DNA from: SZUA-36 sp963749115 | Lineage (GTDB): Bacteria; Pseudomonadota; Gammaproteobacteria; Xanthomonadales; SZUA-36 | Assembly: GCA_963749115.1 (NCBI GenBank) | Contig: CAVVLP010000016.1 | Span: 1 to 64,000 of the forward strand | Direction: 5' to 3' | DNA length: 64,000 nt | In this document: piece after piece, positions 50,486-61,147 of the stretch | Layout of the letters: the number at the start of each line of letters is the position of its first letter | Numbering within the stretch: position 1 is the stretch's first letter | Made by a program: the position numbers and the translations under genes | Notes under the pieces: generated by a model | The model's input: the letters and a program-made list of their open reading frames with translations, nothing else | Database searches by the model: none | What the model was told of the DNA's origin: nothing

Positions 50486-51540
50486 GAGCGAATATAGTTG
50501 ACCCGCTGCGTGGAATCAGAACATTCCACTACACGACCCAGACGATAGACGGGTTCGTTTGCACCTGTCAGCGCCCGACAAATTTCATCGACTGAATCTT
50601 CCGCTACCAGGAGCACCATTCCGATGCCGCAGTTAAAGGTGCGCAGCATTTCCTGTTCTTCAATCCCGCCGCGTGTTTGCAACCATTTGAAGATGGCCGG
50701 TAATTGCCAGGCTGCCAGATCAATTTCAAGACCCAGGTCAGCGGGTATGACGCGGGTGATATTTTCACTGATACCACCGCCGGTAATGTGAGAGAGTCCA
50801 TCGATCGGATATTTTTCAATTAAAGCTAACAGGGTTTTTACGTAAATTCTCGTGGGTGCAAGCAAAGCCTCGCCCAGGGTGCTTCCACCCAGGGGCATGG
50901 AAGGCTTGTCCCCGGATTGCTCCAGTACTTTACGGATAAGCGAGTAACCGTTGGAATGCGGCCCCGATGATTCAAGACCCAACACGACATGTCCGGCATT
51001 GATCTTACTGCCGTCAATAAGTTTCGGACGGTCAACCACACCTACGGTAAAACCGGCAAGGTCATATTCATCGTGTTCGTATAAGCCGGGCATTTCAGCC
51101 GTTTCGCCACCGATTAGTGCACAACCAGCCTGTCGACAGCCTTCCGCGATGCCTTCAATGACTGCCTGGGCATTATCAATTTTCAGCTTTCCGGTGGCGT
51201 AATAATCGAGAAAAAACAAGGGTTCCGCACCGCAGGTCAGGATGTCATTGACGCACATCGCGACCAGGTCAATGCCAATGGTGTCGTGGCGATCCAGCTG
51301 TTTCGCCAACAGTAGCTTGGTACCAACACCATCTGTCCCGGACACTAACAAAGGTTCTTTGTAGCGTCCGGTATCGAGTTGGAACAGACCGCCAAAGCCG
51401 CCCAGTCCGGAGATCACGCCGTCACGATGGGTGGATTTGACGGCAGGTTTGATCCTTTCGACCAGTTCATTTCCCGCGTCAATGTCTACGCCGGCATCAA
51501 GGTAACTTAGTCCGGCAGGTTTTTCGGTTTTGATATTCAA
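50482..51540 (-). CDS. purM: Phosphoribosylformylglycinamidine cyclo-ligase (AIR synthetase)
   Basis: 352 residues. SYLDAGVDIDAGNELVERIK, VSGTDGVGTKLLLA and the GGGISENITRVIP motif match PurM. It makes AIR from FGAM with ATP. It overlaps purN by 4 bases (ATGA), typical of this operon. Confidence 0.94.
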   Translation of the reverse strand: MNIKTEKPAGLSYLDAGVDIDAGNELVERIKPAVKSTHRDGVISGLGGFGGLFQLDTGRYKEPLLVSGTDGVGTKLLLAKQLDRHDTIGIDLVAMCVNDILTCGAEPLFFLDYYATGKLKIDNAQAVIEGIAEGCRQAGCALIGGETAEMPGLYEHDEYDLAGFTVGVVDRPKLIDGSKINAGHVVLGLESSGPHSNGYSLIRKVLEQSGDKPSMPLGGSTLGEALLAPTRIYVKTLLALIEKYPIDGLSHITGGGISENITRVIPADLGLEIDLAAWQLPAIFKWLQTRGGIEEQEMLRTFNCGIGMVLLVAEDSVDEICRALTGANEPVYRLGRVVECSDSTQRVNYIRS

Positions 51541-51630
51541 TTACAGGATCCGTTTATTCATGCGAGTTTGTAGCGTCCTATGTTATCTTATTGGGGCTTG
51601 AAATAACCCAATTTTTACCCGGTAGCGCAG

Positions 51631-52663
51631 ATGAAAAAATTACTGCTAATAATTGTTACGCTGCATTTGTCAGCTACCCAGGCTGTGGCAGATATCAACC
51701 TGTATTCTGGTGAGGTCGTTGTAGCCAGCCAGTCAGAGGCTGATCGAAACGAAGCCGTACCCGTGGCACTTAGTACAGGTTTTACAGAAACTCAGCGGTC
51801 TGCGTGAGATACCATCAACCCCGGTGCTTGAAGAAACACTCAACAATGCCACCAGGTTTTTGCGTTCATATCGATACGCAAGAGTGGACCGAACGGCAGC
51901 GGATGGTGCGCTAACACAGGAGTTGCGTCTGGTTGCGCAGTTTATGCAGTCGGAAGTAGATCGCATCGTGCAGCAAATCGGCATGCCGCGCTGGCGGCAG
52001 GAAAGACCGGAAGTTCAACTTTGGGTGGTCATTGATGATGGCCGCAACCGGCAGTTGAAACCGCTCGAGTTTGGTTACGCATGGGAATCCATGGAAGAAA
52101 TTGCAACAATGCGGGGTTTGCCGGTGGGCTGGCCTGAACTGGATGAAGAAGAGATGCAACTGGTCGATATGCGTCTCGTCTGGGGTGGGTTTACCGACTA
52201 CCTGGTCGAGCGCGGTGCACCGGAAGACGGGGTGGCGATCATTGCTGCGCGGCGCGATGGGCCGCAATGGACCGTGCGTTGGAACCTGGCTTCCGGGGGT
52301 CAACACTGGAGTTGGCAAAACAGTAATCTTGAACTGATGTATGCATTGGCAGAAGGCACGCACCAGATGGCCGACCAGATCGCGGCAAGCAACGCAATCG
52401 CAGTGTCGGAACAGGGCTTCGAGATAATGGATGTCAGAATAGGTGGACTCAACAGCGCTGAAGCCTATATCAGTTGTCTTGAATACTTGCAGGACCTGAG
52501 CCTGGTCAGTGCAGTTGAAATTCTTGGCGCAGAACCCGGCCGTGTACACTTTCGCCTGCAACTCAATGCCTCGAGGGAGTACCTGTCAGAAGCCTTCGAG
52601 CGAGGCTCAGTTTTGTTGCCTGCAAGGGCGGGGAGCGATTACGACTATGAATTTTTACACTAG
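51631..52663 (+). CDS. DUF2066 protein, exported (one frame break)
   Basis: About 343 residues: signal peptide (MKKLLLIIVTLHLSATQAVA), then the DUF2066 core. The frame breaks at about 51770, where VAL continues as VQVLQKLSGLREIP. An extra A in CTTAGTACAG would explain it. The function of DUF2066 is unknown, but it commonly sits between purM and perM in gammaproteobacteria, as here. Confidence 0.75.
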
Positions 52664-52684
52664 ACCCGGTGTTAGTATTGTCCA

Positions 52685-53773
52685 ATGACGACTGACTCCC
52701 GCAACTGGTTGATGTTGGCATTGCTGGTCGGTGGTGGCTGGTTGATCTACCTGCTCGCGCCGGTGATCACGCCATTTGCAATTTCAGCCGTGTTGGCCTA
52801 TTTGGGCGATCCTCTCGTGGATCGTCTGGAGAAGGTGTCCCTGGGGCGATGGAAGCTCGGCAGGACAGTGGCTGTCAGTATCGTATTTGTTCTGATGTTG
52901 TCGTTATTGATCGTGGTCTTGCTCATTATTGTCCCATTGCTGGTTGAACAAATTCGTACACTGATACATCTTTTGCCACGATGGATCGAGTGGTTCTCCG
53001 CTACGGCACTACCCTGGCTGGCTGGCAAATTGGGTTTTGAGCTTAAGGATTTTGATTCCGCACATTTCTCCCAGGTGTTCAAGGACTACTGGCGGGAAAT
53101 CAGTACCGCCGCTTTTAAAGTCGTGGATTATGTTTCACGAGGCGGTATGGCAGTGGCGGCATTGCTAACCAACCTCATTCTGATCCCGGTTGTCACATTT
53201 TACCTGTTGAGGGACTGGGATCCGTTGATCCGGGCCATACATGATTTGTTGCCGCGAAACATGGAAGCCGAAATAAGCCGGACGGTGATCGAGGTGGATG
53301 ATGTTCTCGGCGCATTTTTCCGGGGACAATTGATGGTTATGCTCGCCCTCGGTTTGATTTACTCCATCGGTTTGTCGCTGGTTGGAATTGAATTGGGAGT
53401 CCTGATCGGGATGGGCGCCGGTTTACTCAGTATAGTCCCTTACCTGGGCAGCATTGTTGGCGTGCTGGTTGCAGTGGTCGCCGCTATTTTTCAATTTCAG
53501 GATGTGTTCCACCCGCTGATGGTTTTGCTGGTTTTTGGTGTGGGCCAGACGGCGGAAGGTATGTACCTGACTCCGAAACTGGTCGGTGATCAAATTGGCT
53601 TGCATCCCGTTACCGTAATCTTCGCAGTGCTGGCAGGCGGGCAGTTATTCGGTTTTCTCGGTATATTGCTGGCCTTGCCGGTGGCCGCAGCGCTTAATGT
53701 GCTGGTCAGGCACATGCATCAGAAGTACCGGCAAAGCGACCTGTATCAATCGTCTTTGGACAGGGAAAGTTGA
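52685..53773 (+). CDS. perM: AI-2E family / PerM-like inner-membrane permease
   Basis: 362 residues with about eight membrane helices, including GGGWLIYLLAPVITPFAIS and the LVFGVGQTAEGMYLTPKLVG region that marks the family. Substrate not established; some members are Na+/H+ antiporters or signal exporters. It is 4 bases from hda, in a conserved block. Confidence 0.85.
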   Translation: MTTDSRNWLMLALLVGGGWLIYLLAPVITPFAISAVLAYLGDPLVDRLEKVSLGRWKLGRTVAVSIVFVLMLSLLIVVLLIIVPLLVEQIRTLIHLLPRWIEWFSATALPWLAGKLGFELKDFDSAHFSQVFKDYWREISTAAFKVVDYVSRGGMAVAALLTNLILIPVVTFYLLRDWDPLIRAIHDLLPRNMEAEISRTVIEVDDVLGAFFRGQLMVMLALGLIYSIGLSLVGIELGVLIGMGAGLLSIVPYLGSIVGVLVAVVAAIFQFQDVFHPLMVLLVFGVGQTAEGMYLTPKLVGDQIGLHPVTVIFAVLAGGQLFGFLGILLALPVAAALNVLVRHMHQKYRQSDLYQSSLDRES

Positions 53774-53777
53774 CCGC

Positions 53778-54482
53778 ATGTTGTTTTCCCCGCAAATTCC
53801 TTTGCAGTTAATGCCCGCGCGCGACAGTCGTTTTGAAAATTTTGTCAGCGGGCCTAACGAGGCAATAATCAAGGCCTTAAAACATCTGCCCGAGGAACCC
53901 GGTGCAAATGTTTTTTTGTCAGGTGGTGAAGGAAGCGGCAAAACTCATTTGCTCAACGCCTCGTGTGTTGCGACCCGCGAACGACAGGGTCGTGCGTTTT
54001 ACCTTGCACTGAAACGTGTGCCGAAAGACGCCATCGCGTCGTTGCAGGGCTTGGAAAAGCTGGATCTTGTCTGTGTGGATGATCTGCATGTCATCGCCGG
54101 TGACAATGCATGGGAAGAAGCATTGTTTCATTGCTTCAATCGTATTCGTGAGGCCAATGGCCGGTTGCTTGTCAGTAGCCGCGAAAGACTATCGGCACTT
54201 GAGCTTGGTTTGCCGGATCTGGCATCCCGACTGGCCTGGGGTTTGCGTTTGCAACTGGTGCCCCTGGAGGACAATGACAAACTGGCTGTGATCAATCTGC
54301 ATAGCGATGCACTCGGGCTGGTCCTACCGGAAGATGTGCAACAATACCTGCTTAAACATCATGATCGAAGTATGGCGGCTTTGATTCATACCGTGGAAAA
54401 TCTTCAGCAGGCGGCTATAACCCATAAACGCAGAATTACGATTCCACTGGCGCGTGAAGTGCTTAAAACAAACAAGGAATAA
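53778..54482 (+). CDS. hda: DnaA regulatory inactivator Hda
   Basis: 234 residues from ATG 53778. The N-terminal QIPLQL is a clamp-binding motif. Walker A is in GGEGSGKTHLL and the DDLHVI sensor follows. Hda with the beta clamp stimulates ATP hydrolysis by DnaA after initiation. It follows perM, as in many gammaproteobacteria. Confidence 0.9.
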   Translation: MLFSPQIPLQLMPARDSRFENFVSGPNEAIIKALKHLPEEPGANVFLSGGEGSGKTHLLNASCVATRERQGRAFYLALKRVPKDAIASLQGLEKLDLVCVDDLHVIAGDNAWEEALFHCFNRIREANGRLLVSSRERLSALELGLPDLASRLAWGLRLQLVPLEDNDKLAVINLHSDALGLVLPEDVQQYLLKHHDRSMAALIHTVENLQQAAITHKRRITIPLAREVLKTNKE

Positions 54483-54486
54483 ACTC

Positions 54487-55260
54487 ATGCTGACAAAGGC
54501 AGAAATCACCCATAACTGGCTACCACGCTACACTGGCATGCCGTTGGACCAGTTCGGAGAATATATACTGGTCACAAACTTTGGTGACTATGTCCGGCGT
54601 TTCGCGAAGATGTTTGATTGCAAAATTTACGGTGAAGACCGCACCATGCAGGCCGCTACCAATAGCGATGGTCTGACCATCATTAATTACGGTATTGGTT
54701 CAAGCAACGCAGCCACCATCATGGATCTGTTGACGGCCGTTATGCCCAAGGGTGTGTTGTTCCTGGGAAAGTGCGGCGGTCTGAAGAAATCGACTGAAAT
54801 TGGCCATTTTATTTTGCCGATAGCCGCGATTCGCGGTGAAGGCACCAGTGACGATTATTTTCCACCCGAAGTACCAGCCTTACCTTCATTTAAATTGCAC
54901 AAGTTCGTTTCAGACAAGATCCTGCAACACGGCGTTGACTATCGGACAGGTGTGATTTACACCACTAACCGCAGGGTTTGGGAGCACGATGCAGCCTTCC
55001 ATAAAAAATTAAAGGATATGACCTGTATTGGTATCGACATGGAAACGGCAACCTTGTTCATCGTTGCACACGCCAATGAGATTGCACACGGTGCGCTGTT
55101 GCTTGTTTCAGACGTGCCGGTAACACCGGAAGGTGTAAAAACAGAGGAATCAGATAAAAAGGTCACCGAAAACTGGGTGGATCTGCATTTGCAAATTGGA
55201 ATCGAGGCCATGACTGAAATTGGTCAGAAAGGCGAGATGATCAAGCACTTTCGATATTGA
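54487..55260 (+). CDS. amn: AMP nucleosidase / purine-nucleoside phosphorylase-type protein
   Basis: 257 residues from ATG 54487, with AAGGA 7 bases upstream. FLGKCGGLKKSTEIGHFILP and GIDMETATLFIVAHAN match the nucleoside phosphorylase fold of Amn, which hydrolyses AMP to adenine and ribose-5-phosphate. It is shorter than E. coli Amn, lacking its N-terminal domain, so it is of the short bacterial type. It starts 4 bases after hda. Confidence 0.8.
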   Translation: MLTKAEITHNWLPRYTGMPLDQFGEYILVTNFGDYVRRFAKMFDCKIYGEDRTMQAATNSDGLTIINYGIGSSNAATIMDLLTAVMPKGVLFLGKCGGLKKSTEIGHFILPIAAIRGEGTSDDYFPPEVPALPSFKLHKFVSDKILQHGVDYRTGVIYTTNRRVWEHDAAFHKKLKDMTCIGIDMETATLFIVAHANEIAHGALLLVSDVPVTPEGVKTEESDKKVTENWVDLHLQIGIEAMTEIGQKGEMIKHFRY

Positions 55261-55265
55261 TGTGC

Positions 55266-55295
55266 AAAAAAAGGGCCGCATTTGCGGCCCCTGGT
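55266..55295. terminator. Bidirectional intrinsic terminator
   Basis: GGGCCGCATTTGCGGCCC hairpin (55273-55290) with seven A on its left. On the minus strand this is a hairpin followed by a U-run, ending the lipoprotein gene. The plus strand shows only a weak T-rich tail after amn. Confidence 0.8.
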
Positions 55296-55314
55296 TTGTT
55301 CAAACAACGTTTGG

Positions 55315-57037
55315 CTACTTGAATGTCATACTGCTATCTACCTGCAAGCCATCGGTGGTCAATCGAACATCAACACGGGATCGATCCAGGATATCGGTAT
55401 AAGCCTTCTTCACGGCCTCGGCATATTCGTTAACAAGCGGTTTTGTCATCAGCCATTTCTACCTGGAACTGTTCAGTCAGTGCGGCCTGGATTTCCATTT
55501 GTTTCGCCATGTCATAAGAGACTGAGAAAAGGGTGCCGTTGTCCTGTTCTTTCGCATTCATGAAGCCAACGAGGTCTTTGACGTGTTTCTCGCCAATCGC
55601 TGCGCCAATTGCGTTGTCATTCATTAATGCGAAAACGTCAACACCCTCCATATGCAGCATCTCGGCGGGTATTTTGACCGGCTCGGACTGATTGGCTAAA
55701 TCCAGGCTGTCAAAGCCGGGCACCATCATGCTGGCCATTCCAACGAACATTTCAGGTTTGTCGACGTGGAGTGCCATAAGACCATTGCCATCGGTAATTG
55801 CCGTATTCGGATTGTAATCATCTACCCTGACACGTACACCCATCAAATTATTGATCATCGGAGGCATAGGGGTATTGAGTTGCGTCATCAACTGCCCGGC
55901 CTGCTCGTTAAGTTGCTGGAGATTTGCACACTGATAAGGGTTTTCAAAAATTGCAGTGGCCTTTTCAAGTACGAAACTCCGTAATTTTCCAACCTTTATT
56001 GCCAGGGATGCCGAGAGCAGGAAATTACCGTCGATCGCGGAAGGGGTATTTGAGACCAGCGCAGCCAGGCCATTGGCCAGTACGTTCTCAATCTCTAAAT
56101 CATAGCGCACAGCTATTTCGTTGGCTGTCAGGCTCGTGGTTCCGGCGGTCATCCGCGGTGTCTTGGCAAGCATGGTTTCTATTTCGGCAACACATACGGC
56201 ATCAAGGGTGCCCAGTTGAGCAATCATTTCAGGGCTAAGGAAGCTACGCGTGTCGCTGTTGGGGTTGATGATTTCATCAGCAATTTTTTGGATATCGAGA
56301 AAACCCGACCCGTATCCGGTGTAACCCTTGTTTCGGTTCAGGGTTGCCAAAGCATTGCTGGAAGCCATGCTGTCGGCAGGCATTTCCTGACCGAGGAATG
56401 CGGCCAGCAAGCTGTCTTCACTGTTGACGGGAAAAACGCTGACAGCCAGTTGCTGCTCAAGAATGGCGATGTAAATCGCAACCGGCATCTCGTCTTCATT
56501 GATACGCCAGTACGAGGTCCCATTGAGATTCTTTTCAGGTAACTCAGAGCCCATTTTTTCTTCGATTCTTGCAATCGCGTCCCGCAGTTTCTGTTCATCA
56601 CCCAGACCAAGCCTGATAACCGGGAAAATACCAGTTCCATAAACGGCGTGATGTGCTTGTAAGGATATGCCCAGGTTGTCGAGATTTTCGGTGCTTAAGT
56701 CGCCACCCAGTTCATCGAGGACAGCCATACCCAGCTGCGCGGGATAGTTATCCTGGAACTCACCCGCCTGGTATCCCGCCTTGAATTTATCAATGTGCTC
56801 GGACATGACATCCAGTACCGGTTGAAAGCGTGTTACGTAGACATCGGTAATCTCTTCCGGTACCGGTTCAAGGTCCGCAAATACATAAGCGGTATCAGTT
56901 GGTACGTAGGCAAGCAGTGGGTTGGTGTTTTCTTTAAGGCTTGCAGTCGCGTCATCAGGTTCTTTACTGCAGGCAGCAAAAATCAGGCTTGCGCTGACGA
57001 TAAGTGCGAATGTCCGGATAAATTTCATCGTTTTCAT
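55315..57037 (-). CDS. DUF3352-like lipoprotein of unknown function (one frame break)
   Basis: About 570 residues. The lipobox is FAAC at residue about 22, then PLLAYVPTDTAYVFADLEP and repeated alpha/beta segments that look like DUF3352. The frame breaks at about 55440 in an AAAA run; the C-terminus then reads PLVNEYAEAVKKAYTDIL and ends MTFK at 55315, just before the terminator. It is likely outer-membrane or periplasmic. Confidence 0.6.
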
Positions 57038-57189
57038 GTCCTGTATACTGGTTATGTATAGGTGTTATACCACAGTACAACACTAAAGACAATTAAAATT
57101 TGGAAAAATAACTGGCTGAAACCCTTTTTCAAAATGCATTAAAGCCTGTGAAACAAGAGCGCCGGGCAACCAACTTTAACTCGTGCCAG

Positions 57190-57203
57190 CCCATAATTAT
57201 GGG
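57190..57203. promoter_or_regulatory. Perfect 14-bp palindrome CCCATAATTATGGG
   Basis: It lies about 150 bases upstream of the lipoprotein gene and just after the pnt terminator. Such a symmetric AT-centred site may bind a dimeric regulator; no family is recognisable. Confidence 0.35.
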
Positions 57204-57222
57204 TCAATGAATGTTTTCCCAC

Positions 57223-57257
57223 AAAAAAGCCCCCATCGCTTACGTTCGGGGGGCTTT
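57223..57257 (-). terminator. Rho-independent terminator of the pnt operon
   Basis: On the minus strand, AAAGCCCCC / GGGGGCTTT forms the stem with about 14 loop bases followed by TTTTTT. It sits about 25 bases after the pntB stop. Confidence 0.88.
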
Positions 57258-57280
57258 CTGGTAGCAGACTCAGGCCTTAC

Positions 57281-58690
57281 TTAAAGCGCCTTGAATACCT
57301 TATCCAGCGTATCCCCGGCATCGCCAAACAACATACGGGTGTTGTCCAGGAAAAACAGGGGATTTTGCACACCTGCATAACCCGTTGCCATACTCCGTTT
57401 GAGTACGATCGAGGTTCCACCTTTCCAGCACTCGAGTACCGGCATACCGCCAATCGGACCATCGGGATCGGTCAATGCCGAAGGATTGACGATATCATTG
57501 GCACCGATGATGACCGACACATCGATCTTCGGGAAGTCGTCATTGACTTCATCCATCTCAAAAACGATATCGTAGGGAACCTTTGCCTCGGCCAGCAATA
57601 CGTTCATATGACCGGGCATCCTGCCTGCGACCGGGTGTATACCAAAGCGCACATTGACCCCTTTGGCGCGCAGCGTCTTGGTGATTTCATAAACGATATG
57701 CTGTGCCTGCGCAACGGCCATGCCATAGCCGGGAATAATCATGACTTCCTTGGCATTGGCAAGCAGTTCTGCTGTTTCTTCGGGCAGGATCGGTATAACT
57801 TCTCCCTGGTCTTCGCCGGATGCCGCTGCCGGGGTTCCGCCACCGGTTCCGAAGCCGCCGGCTATCACCGACAGGAACTTGCGGTTCATCGCACGGCACA
57901 TGATATAACTCAGAATCGCGCCGCTCGAGCCAACCAGTGCACCGGTAACGATCAGCAGGTCATTACCCAGCATGAAGCCCGTTGCAGAAGCCGCCCAACC
58001 GGAATAACTGTTGAGCATTGAGACTACGACCGGCATGTCCGCACCGCCGATGGCCATCACCATGTGAATACCAAAAACCAGTGCGATTACCGTCATGATG
58101 ATTAACGGTTGCATGCCACCACCGTCCGCTGACTGCACGACGAACTGGTATCCGAACCAGATTGCTGCGACCAGCAGGCCAAGGTTGAAAAAGTGCCTGC
58201 CCGGTAAGGTCAGGGGTGAACCGCTCATACGTCCGGACAATTTGCCAAACGCGATCACGGAACCCGAGAAAGTCACGGCACCAATCAGGACACCCAGGTA
58301 GGTTTCGATGTCATGGATGGTCAGTTCGACACCCAGGTAGTGGCTTAGCCTTCCCGGATCCATGAAGTTGGCAAAACCAACGGCTACTGCGGCCAGACCG
58401 ACCAGGCTGTGAAGGATCGCAACCAGTTCAGGCATCTGGGTCATCTGCACGCGTTTGGCGGCAAAGATACCCACCGTGCCACCGACGAGCAGTGCAAGGA
58501 TCAGGTACTCGTAGTGTTGGGTGACATCGCCGGCAACTGTCGCAATGAGGGCGATCGCCATACCGGTAATGCCGTACCAATTACCCCGCCTGGCAGTTTC
58601 CTGATTGGAAAGTCCACCAAGGGCGAGAATGAATAGAATGGTCGCGATGATGTATGCGACCTGAATAATTCCTTCGTTTACCTCAAACAT
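57281..58690 (-). CDS. pntB: NAD(P) transhydrogenase subunit beta
   Basis: 469 residues from ATG 58690, selected by AGGAGG 10 bases upstream; that site overlaps the pntA stop. Nine or so membrane helices and the NADP-binding domain (IIPGYGMAVAQAQH) are present. It forms a proton-translocating transhydrogenase with PntA. Confidence 0.93.
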   Translation of the reverse strand: MFEVNEGIIQVAYIIATILFILALGGLSNQETARRGNWYGITGMAIALIATVAGDVTQHYEYLILALLVGGTVGIFAAKRVQMTQMPELVAILHSLVGLAAVAVGFANFMDPGRLSHYLGVELTIHDIETYLGVLIGAVTFSGSVIAFGKLSGRMSGSPLTLPGRHFFNLGLLVAAIWFGYQFVVQSADGGGMQPLIIMTVIALVFGIHMVMAIGGADMPVVVSMLNSYSGWAASATGFMLGNDLLIVTGALVGSSGAILSYIMCRAMNRKFLSVIAGGFGTGGGTPAAASGEDQGEVIPILPEETAELLANAKEVMIIPGYGMAVAQAQHIVYEITKTLRAKGVNVRFGIHPVAGRMPGHMNVLLAEAKVPYDIVFEMDEVNDDFPKIDVSVIIGANDIVNPSALTDPDGPIGGMPVLECWKGGTSIVLKRSMATGYAGVQNPLFFLDNTRMLFGDAGDTLDKVFKAL

Positions 58691-58697
58691 GACGACC

Positions 58698-60230
58698 CTA
58701 CCTCCTGAACATTTCAAGCATGCGACGCGTTACGGCAAACCCGCCAAAGATATTGACGGAAGTGATAAGCACGGTTGCGATTGCTACCCATTTGATCACC
58801 TCGTTGTCTGAGCTAATCTGTATCAAAGCACCGATAATGATGATGCTGGATATCGCATTGGTCACACTCATTAAGGGCGTGTGTAGCGCTGCTGTAACGT
58901 TCCAGATCACCATGTAGCCAATAAAGCAGGCCAGCACGAATACCGTGAAATGGGCCATAAAGGATGGAGGTGCAACGGCACCCAGGCCCAGTAAGGCAAG
59001 ACCTGCAATAACCATACCGATAATGGGTCCGGCCACAGAGCGTTTCTTTTCTGCCACCGGTGCCGGCGCTGGTGCCGGTTTCGGTTTGGAAGGCGCCACC
59101 GAAAGTTTAGGTGCCGGTGGCGGCCAGGTGGTTTTACCGTCCTTACATACGGTTGCGCCGCGTATGGCTTCGTCTTCCATGTCGACAACGATCTGACCGT
59201 CTTTCTCAGGTGTCATATCCGTCAGCAGGTGACGTAAATTACTCGCATACAACTGGCTTGACTGTGCTGCCAGCCTGCTTGCCATATCGGTGTATCCAAT
59301 AATGGTAACGCCATTATGTTCGATTACTTTTCCGGGTTCGGTCAGTTCACAGTTGCCACCTTGTTCGGCGGCCAGGTCGACGATGACACTACCGTCTTTC
59401 ATGGAATCAACCATATCCGCCAAAACGAGGCGTGGAGCCGGTCGGCCCGGGATCAGTGCGGTCGTGATGATGATATCCACGTCTTTGGCCTGTTCAGCAA
59501 ACAACGCCATTTCAGCCTTGATGAACTCATCACTCATCACCTTGGCGTAGCCACCTTCACCTGAACCGTCTTCGTCTTCAAAGTCCAGCATCAGGAATTC
59601 GGCATCCATACTTTCGATCTGTTCCTTGACCTCGGGACGGGTATCGAAAGAACGGACGATGGCCCCCATACTCTTGGCAGCGCCAATGGCAGCCAGACCG
59701 GCAACGCCCGCGCCAATGACCAATACCTTGGCAGGCGGTACTTTACCGGCAGCAGTGATCTGGCCGGTGAAAAAGCGTCCGAAATGCTGGGCTGCTTCAA
59801 CCACGGCCCGATAACCCGCGATGTTTGCCATGGAGCTAAGAGCATCCATTTTCTGGGCACGGGATATACGTGGAATGCTGTCCATGGCCAGGGCTGTCAC
59901 GCCGCTGTCGGTGAGCTTTTGTAATAGCTCCGGATTTTGAGCAGGCCAGAGGAAACTGATAAGCGTCTGGCCGGATTTCAGGCGGGATGCTTCTTCGTCA
60001 TCCGGACCGCGAACCTTCATCACGATGTCGGAATCGTTCCAGATCTCGTCCACAGAAACAACGGAACATCCGGCTGCTTCATAACTCGCATCAGAATAAC
60101 TGGCAGCGGCACCTGCATTGGATTCAACCGCTACTTCAAAGCCCATCTTGATTAACTGGGCAGCCACGTCTGGGGTTGTGGCAACGCGTTTTTCGCCCGC
60201 GTATAACTCCTTCGGTACACCGATTCTCAT
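58698..60230 (-). CDS. pntA: NAD(P) transhydrogenase subunit alpha
   Basis: 510 residues. MRIGVPKELYAGEKRVATTP opens an alanine-dehydrogenase-like NAD domain (VLVIGAGVAGLAAIGAAKSM). A Pro/Ala linker (about 380-400) leads to four membrane helices. It binds NAD(H) and couples hydride transfer to proton flow. Single-chain alpha with membrane part, as in enteric type. Confidence 0.93.
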   Translation of the reverse strand: MRIGVPKELYAGEKRVATTPDVAAQLIKMGFEVAVESNAGAAASYSDASYEAAGCSVVSVDEIWNDSDIVMKVRGPDDEEASRLKSGQTLISFLWPAQNPELLQKLTDSGVTALAMDSIPRISRAQKMDALSSMANIAGYRAVVEAAQHFGRFFTGQITAAGKVPPAKVLVIGAGVAGLAAIGAAKSMGAIVRSFDTRPEVKEQIESMDAEFLMLDFEDEDGSGEGGYAKVMSDEFIKAEMALFAEQAKDVDIIITTALIPGRPAPRLVLADMVDSMKDGSVIVDLAAEQGGNCELTEPGKVIEHNGVTIIGYTDMASRLAAQSSQLYASNLRHLLTDMTPEKDGQIVVDMEDEAIRGATVCKDGKTTWPPPAPKLSVAPSKPKPAPAPAPVAEKKRSVAGPIIGMVIAGLALLGLGAVAPPSFMAHFTVFVLACFIGYMVIWNVTAALHTPLMSVTNAISSIIIIGALIQISSDNEVIKWVAIATVLITSVNIFGGFAVTRRMLEMFRR

Positions 60231-60486
60231 AAGAAATCTCCGGATGGTTTGCCTTTTATAACTAGGGTTACTTTAATTAATGATCTCACTGTTCTTTATT
60301 GATCAACTTAGCCAGCAAAAATGGTTTGCTGAAATATTAATTTGACCGCGAGTATACCCACAAAACCCGCCAATACTACGACCTAGGTCAATAAAGTCTC
60401 ATTGAGTCCAAATTTCTTTCACCAAGTGCGGTTTTAAGGTGTTCAATTAATGACTCAATGAACCACAGGTTGGGACACCGGTGTGG
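60231..60486. promoter_or_regulatory. Intergenic region upstream of pntA
   Basis: AT-rich; it should hold the pntA promoter and the end of murU. Inverted repeats CATTGAGTC/GACTCAATG (about 60396-60460) and AACCACA/TGTGGTT lie here; the second may end murU transcription. No gene was seen. Confidence 0.4.
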
Positions 60487-61147
60487 TTAATTAAGCTGAA
60501 CCCGCAGGTTCTCAAGCCTTTCCAGGGTGCCAATGTCGTGCCAGGCGCCTTTATACAGTTCCCCCGTCACTTGCTGCTGCTTCATTGCTGTCTGCAGCAT
60601 GGGTACCACGGAGAAATTGCCTATGGCTACAGAAGCGAAGAAGCGGGGGTTATAAACGCTGATGCCGCTGAAAGTATGGAGCGCCGGGCCGGTTTCACTG
60701 ACATAGCCGCCGTGTAATGAAAAGTCACCGCCGGGGTGATGAGCAGGGTTGGGCACAAGCACCAGGTGGGCGTGAGTCACACTTGATGGCTCTTAGTCTT
60801 GCCAGTGGATAAGAAGTGAATATGTCACCATTGATGATGGTAAACGGGCTTTCGCCTAACATGGCTAGTGCCTGCCTGATGCCGCCGCCGGTACCCAGTG
60901 CACCGGGTGGTTCGGGCGAATAATGGATTTTCAACCCCCGCTTGGATCCATCACCCAGCGTATCCCGAATTTGGTCACCCAGGTGGGACAGGTTGATAAC
61001 AACTTCTCTGAACCCGGCCGCCGCCAGGTTATCAAGGTGATACTCGATCAGCAGTTTGCCACCGACCTCCAACAGGGGTTTGGGTGTCGTATCCGTCAAA
61101 GGTCGTAAGCGTTCACCGCGGCCTGCGGCCAGTATCATGGCACGCAT
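60487..61147 (-). CDS. murU: N-acetylmuramate-1-phosphate uridylyltransferase MurU (one frame break)
   Basis: About 220 residues across two frames. MILAAGRGERLRPLT and FTIINGDIF mark the nucleotidyltransferase. The frame breaks at about 60782 (RLRAIK to THAHLVLVPN). It makes UDP-MurNAc from MurNAc-1-phosphate during peptidoglycan recycling. It overlaps the end of amgK, so both are one operon. Confidence 0.85.

Noticed and set aside
57365..58021. 218-residue plus-strand frame inside pntB
   Set aside because: Antisense shadow of PntB.
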